The notes under the pieces: model-generated
The model's input: only the letters and a program-made list of their open reading frames with translations
Databases searched by the model: none
Told to the model about the DNA's origin: nothing
Part shown: piece by piece, positions 60,815-64,000 of the stretch
How positions within the stretch are numbered: position 1 is the first letter of the stretch
Layout of the letters: each line of letters begins with the position of its first letter
Assembly: GCA_019637075.1 (NCBI GenBank)
Contig: JAHBWI010000002.1
Coordinates: 248,001-312,000 of the forward strand
Direction of reading: 5' to 3'
DNA: 64,000 nucleotides
From: Nitrospiraceae bacterium
Lineage (GTDB): Bacteria; Nitrospirota; Nitrospiria; Nitrospirales; Nitrospiraceae
Translations under genes and position numbers: made by a program

Positions 60815-61055
60815 AGAAGTGCGTCGACGACGAAGTGCAATCCTTACCGGATCGCTCCAACGAGTGTCAAGGCAAATGCGCACCGACCATCAACAGACTG
60901 AGGCACGCTCCCCAGTCTGATGTCGAACTTTTTCGGAGTGCCCGACCTTCGCAGGGCGACAGAAAGATATCGAGAATCGCGGGCGGCTCTGGCATCATGC
61001 AGCGCACACGCGCACTGAGCATCCAGACACAACCACCAGGTTTACAACGGCAACA

Positions 61056-61967
61056 ATGGAAACAGATATGGTGCGGTCATCCCTGATTCGCTTCGGCACC
61101 AGTTCATGGGCCTATGAAGGATGGCAGGGCCAAGTCTACCAACGTACCTATCCAACGAGCCGGTTCTCCAAAGACAGTTTGGCCGAGTATGCGACTTACG
61201 AATATGACGGCCATCCGCTCTTCCGCACCGTCGGGATCGACCATACGTTTTATCGACCGGCATCGGCGGCGCAACTTAGGCACTATGCCGCGCAGGTGCC
61301 GCCCAATTTCCATTTTTGCTCCAAGGTTTGGGAAGAGCTCACGATTCCGGCTTACGCCAATCTCCCGCGATACGGTGCGAAGGCCGGCAAACCGAATCCC
61401 AGATTCCTCGACCCCGGAACATTTCACGATCTGGTGCTCGGTCCGTTCGTCGAAAGCCTGCCCGGACGCCTCGGACCGTTCATCTTCGAGTTCCAACGCA
61501 CCGGTCTCGAGCCGGCGCAGTTCCTCGACGCGCTGGATGCGTTTCTCGGCAAGCTCCCGCCCGGTTATCCCTATGCCGTTGAAATCAGGAATCCCGCCAT
61601 TCTCGGCAGGAGGTACCGTGACATCTTAGGGGCCCATCGCGTGGGCCACACCTACAACCACTGGACCGGGATGCCGCCCTTGTTGGTGCAGCATCGCCTC
61701 TTGGAGGAACAGTTCACTGCGCCGTTTCTGGTCATGCGGCTGCTGACGCCGTTGGGACTGGCGTTTGCCAAGGCAGTTGAACGCTATGCGCCCTACAACC
61801 AAATCGTGAAAGCTCAGCCGGAAATGCGTCGCGAGGCCGCAGTCCTCGCGCAACAAGCGGATCAGCAGGGCGTGACGCCCTATGTGCTGGCGAACAATCG
61901 CGCGGAAGGCCATGCGCCGAAAACGGTTCAGGCTATCGTCGAAGAACTGCAGCGCCTGTCTACGTGA
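61056..61967 (+). CDS. DUF72-family protein
   Basis: 303 residues. The start (RFGTSSWAYEGWQGQVYQRTY) and the later YPYAVEIRNPAILGRRYRDIL, IVKAQPEMRREAAVLAQQA and ANNRAEGHAPKTVQAI are typical DUF72 (YecE-like, TIM-barrel) motifs. The family binds a metal or a nucleic-acid-like ligand and has an unknown reaction. A -10-like TACAAC is 7 bases before the ATG and there is no ribosome site, so a short or absent leader is likely. No clear pathway from neighbours. Confidence 0.85.
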   Translation: METDMVRSSLIRFGTSSWAYEGWQGQVYQRTYPTSRFSKDSLAEYATYEYDGHPLFRTVGIDHTFYRPASAAQLRHYAAQVPPNFHFCSKVWEELTIPAYANLPRYGAKAGKPNPRFLDPGTFHDLVLGPFVESLPGRLGPFIFEFQRTGLEPAQFLDALDAFLGKLPPGYPYAVEIRNPAILGRRYRDILGAHRVGHTYNHWTGMPPLLVQHRLLEEQFTAPFLVMRLLTPLGLAFAKAVERYAPYNQIVKAQPEMRREAAVLAQQADQQGVTPYVLANNRAEGHAPKTVQAIVEELQRLST

Positions 61968-62134
61968 CTGTCTTCCTCCCGCATTCCGCATCCGACCGGA
62001 CAATCCAACTCAAACCCCGCTCCGAAGCGGCTCCCCGACATTGATGCCCCCACAGCTGCGTGATAGCATGAAGTGGCTCCACTATGAGGGCCCTGCCGGA
62101 TTGACGTGTAGCCAGAGAAAGGAAGGTGGCTTGT

Positions 62135-62863
62135 ATGACTCCTCTCCTGTCCCTGTCGAGCCTCGGCATCCTGCTCCTCGCCACCCAGAGCTTGGCCCTC
62201 GCTGCGCCGTTGGACGCCTACGCAGACAGCGGCCGTATTGAAGTCACTGGTGACTACCGGTACGCATTTCACGAACCGGAAACCGCAGCCGAGGCAAAGC
62301 AAACGGCCTGCACGGAAGCCCTGCACCAGGCTATCAGCACATCCGCGCCGGTTCGCGAGCAGATGATCGGCATCGTGGATTCCACGCTCTTCCGCAACCT
62401 TGTGCACCAACTGGCGACCAAGCATGTCACCGAGCAGCAGATCCTACAGCAGAGCGAAAAAGGACGGACCGTCTACTGCAAAATCAAGGCGCTGTTTCAA
62501 GCCTCCGACGTCGAGCGCGTATTCCTCACGCAGACAGCAGGAGGCAGCGAACCGGGGTTGGACCAAAATCGTGCGCTGAAGATCCTCAGTGTGCGCGAGG
62601 ACGCGGACGGTACCGTGATTATCGTCTACAAGGCCTTGAAGCGGCTGGACTGGCTCGGCACCGCCTATCAAGGCAGCCTACGCGAGTCAGCGGACGTCAT
62701 GGTGGATTTCTATGATGAGCAGGGCGCTCTGTTGCGAAGTACCCGCTACCCGGCCAGGCGCACGGCCGGCGGGGACGATGTAATGAATCCCGGAGAGGTC
62801 GGCACCTTGAAGATAGCCAAGCCCCTGAACACGAAGACCTACCGGGTCTGGCTGGTGAAGTGA
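62135..62863 (+). CDS. exported protein resembling LPP20/FlgT N-terminal type
   Basis: 242 residues from ATG 62135, which has AAGGAAGG upstream; an in-frame GTG at 62126 is also possible. The signal peptide ends ALAAPLD. The mature part starts with the LPP20/FlgT-like segment (IEVTGDYRYAFHEPETAAEAKQTACTEAL) and continues with a beta-rich half (IIVYKALKRLDWL, VMVDFYDEQGALLRSTRYPA). In FlgT this domain contacts the flagellar H-ring, but no flagellar genes are here. It is convergent with the SPFH lipoprotein. Confidence 0.7.
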   Translation: MTPLLSLSSLGILLLATQSLALAAPLDAYADSGRIEVTGDYRYAFHEPETAAEAKQTACTEALHQAISTSAPVREQMIGIVDSTLFRNLVHQLATKHVTEQQILQQSEKGRTVYCKIKALFQASDVERVFLTQTAGGSEPGLDQNRALKILSVREDADGTVIIVYKALKRLDWLGTAYQGSLRESADVMVDFYDEQGALLRSTRYPARRTAGGDDVMNPGEVGTLKIAKPLNTKTYRVWLVK

Positions 62864-62875
62864 GCGGCCCGCGGC

Positions 62876-62905
62876 GGGAGAGCCAAGGAACATCCCGGCT
62901 CTCCC
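62876..62905. terminator. hairpin between convergent genes
   Basis: GGGAGAGCC / GGCTCTCCC (9-bp perfect stem, 12-base loop) between the convergent genes at 62135 and 62921. No U-tract. Confidence 0.5.
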
Positions 62906-62920
62906 ACGGGTTGTTCGAGA

Positions 62921-63757
62921 TTAGCGATCCGCCGCGAGTGGCGGCATATTGATCCCCACCCGCTCCAACCCCATGATGACGGTCAGGGCCGAAGGTGAGT
63001 GCTGCACGATCTCCTTCTGGACCTCAATCCGGCGAAGGTCCACGAACTCCGGCGCGGTCAACCCCAGCGATTCGCGATAGGCGCGATCGGCAATGCCGCG
63101 CTGCTTCTCGGCCTTCTCGCGTGCCTCCTCTGCCTTCTGAAATTCGACCATCGTAATCTTGCGCTGTTCCTGCACGATGGTCTGGGTCGTCTGTTCGACC
63201 ACGCCCTTGGGGGGAAGGATGCTGCCCACGACGACCCGGTTGAGCCTGATCGGAATATTCTGCTTCTCGATCAGCTTGGTCTGGACTTCCCGCGCGATGG
63301 CATCTTGCAGTTTGGTCCTCGTGGTCGGGTCGGTGGTCAGCTGAAAGAGGGGATACTTTTGCACCTCCTCCCGGACGAACGTCCTGAAGGCTTCCTTCAC
63401 GTTGTTTTGATACCAACTTGAGCCGTAGCGGCTGATGAGTTCCGGCGATCGTCCCTCCACGACGTTGGCGATCAGGAAGGCATCGAACGACACCGGTGCG
63501 TTTTCAGCAGAGATGATGTCGAAATGCTCCGAATATTGAACGGGACGGACATCGACATCGATGACCTTGGTCGTCGGAGCCACCCAAACGCGACCGGTTT
63601 TGGTCGGTACCGGATCGACTCCGCCGTGCCCGAATAAGAAGGGCTGTTCGACCATCACCCCTTCATGCCCAGCTTCAATCGCCGCGCAGCCGGTCGTCAG
63701 CAACAAGGCGCCCACTCCGATGACCCCTCCCAGCATGGACCCGACTCCCTGTTTCAT
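62921..63757 (-). CDS. SPFH-domain (prohibitin-like) lipoprotein
   Basis: 278 residues. The N-terminus has a lipoprotein signal (GALLLTTGCAA) with lipidated Cys near 24. The SPFH/prohibitin domain follows (VDVRPVQYSEHFDIISAENAPVSFDAFLIANV), then a coiled coil rich in Glu, Lys and Gln (RKITMVEFQKAEEAREKAEKQRG). Stomatin- and prohibitin-like proteins form ring assemblies on membranes and often control proteases. A lipid anchor rather than a helix is unusual. It is the last complete gene on the right. Confidence 0.82.
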   Translation of the reverse strand: MKQGVGSMLGGVIGVGALLLTTGCAAIEAGHEGVMVEQPFLFGHGGVDPVPTKTGRVWVAPTTKVIDVDVRPVQYSEHFDIISAENAPVSFDAFLIANVVEGRSPELISRYGSSWYQNNVKEAFRTFVREEVQKYPLFQLTTDPTTRTKLQDAIAREVQTKLIEKQNIPIRLNRVVVGSILPPKGVVEQTTQTIVQEQRKITMVEFQKAEEAREKAEKQRGIADRAYRESLGLTAPEFVDLRRIEVQKEIVQHSPSALTVIMGLERVGINMPPLAADR

Positions 63758-63976
63758 AGCTCCCTCCTGTGATAAGGCCCAGCCAACACCACCCCTCCCG
63801 CGCGCACGTGGACCTGCGTTCCCGCTGCGCCTGCACTGCAGTTACCTTACGAACCAAAACCGATCTTGTCAAAGGGGGCGAACCCGAATGCTGACGAGGG
63901 AGAGACGAGCGAGAGCCCGTCAGTCGACGAGGAGACGGGAGATCAGAAACGATCGACGTTTCACGAGATACGTGAC

Positions 63977-64000
63977 TTAGAAGATGCCGGCCTGCTTCTG
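63977..64000 (-). CDS. possible C-terminal end of a minus-strand gene (partial)
   Basis: A minus-strand frame open to the right edge ends QKQAGIF at TAA 63979-63977. Seven codons are too few to identify it. It could be chance. The 220 bases between it and the SPFH gene hold no clear gene; they contain a run of short repeats of GAGACG-like bases near 63895-63945. Confidence 0.25.
   Translation of the reverse strand, partial: QKQAGIF

Noticed and set aside
1-64000. tRNA, rRNA, CRISPR array or insertion sequence
   Set aside because: I looked for T-loop sequences, regularly spaced repeats, transposase motifs and terminal inverted repeats and saw none that held up; short tRNAs could still be missed by eye.

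Overview
The window looks like a piece of chromosome from a Gram-negative, GC-rich (about 60 percent) environmental bacterium. Features that support this are exported c-type cytochromes, a TonB system, an outer-membrane receptor, a sigma-54 activator, many two-component proteins and many small conserved exported proteins. Together they point to a nitrite-oxidising Nitrospira or a close relative. That placement is an inference from gene content; there is no rRNA or core marker here to prove it. I saw no tRNA, rRNA, CRISPR array, transposase or phage block. Nearly all genes share one base composition and are closely packed.

Layout. 1-3641 (minus): histidine kinase, NtrC-type regulator and the start of a second, very similar response regulator. 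3880-7151: a dihaem cytochrome c and a haem-bearing porin-like protein, divergent from a cupredoxin-like exported protein. 7161-12915 (minus): a TonB metal-uptake unit: tonB, an exported protein, a Com-like zinc ribbon, a TonB-dependent receptor, a DUF4198 protein and a PepSY membrane protein. Two related leader elements ending in intrinsic terminators lie in front of tonB and in front of the receptor. 13541-21708: a PAS sensor, a small protein behind a textbook sigma-54 promoter, ada, an RnfD-like protein coupled to a DUF2330 protein, small exported proteins and a universal stress protein. 21859-26277: the large helicase Lhr. 26359-29420 (minus): a NarX/NarL-like signalling cluster with a receiver-only protein, a small PAS protein and a stand-alone Cys-rich module.

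29518-34102: sugar-nucleotide epimerase-like protein, SGNH-like membrane protein, XRE-cupin regulator and CPBP protease. 34305-42076: a translationally coupled aminotransferase / haem protein / amidohydrolase operon, DnaJ, then an MFS transporter with the three 5-oxoprolinase genes pxpB-pxpA-pxpC. 42154-45776: a second small protein related to the one at 14757, the DHH-CBS-tRNA nucleotidyltransferase fusion and a small exported protein. 46186-49792: exported protein, then DUF3047, flavoprotein disulfide reductase and TVP38-like membrane protein in one minus operon. 49975-64000: mixed small operons: short zinc-ribbon and membrane peptides, LuxR-type HTH, molybdopterin oxidoreductase, enolase-superfamily epimerase, coiled-coil lipoprotein, hydroxyacid dehydrogenase, haem-binding GlcG-like protein, non-haem iron dioxygenase-like protein, DUF72 and an SPFH lipoprotein.

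The parts most worth following are regulatory: the duplicated leader element of the TonB unit; the pair of paralogous small proteins, one behind a sigma-54 promoter and the other apparently leaderless; a promoter overlaid by two identical palindromes at 57596-57625; and a direct repeat upstream of the XRE-cupin regulator. Convergent gene pairs are often separated by long perfect hairpins without a U-tract.
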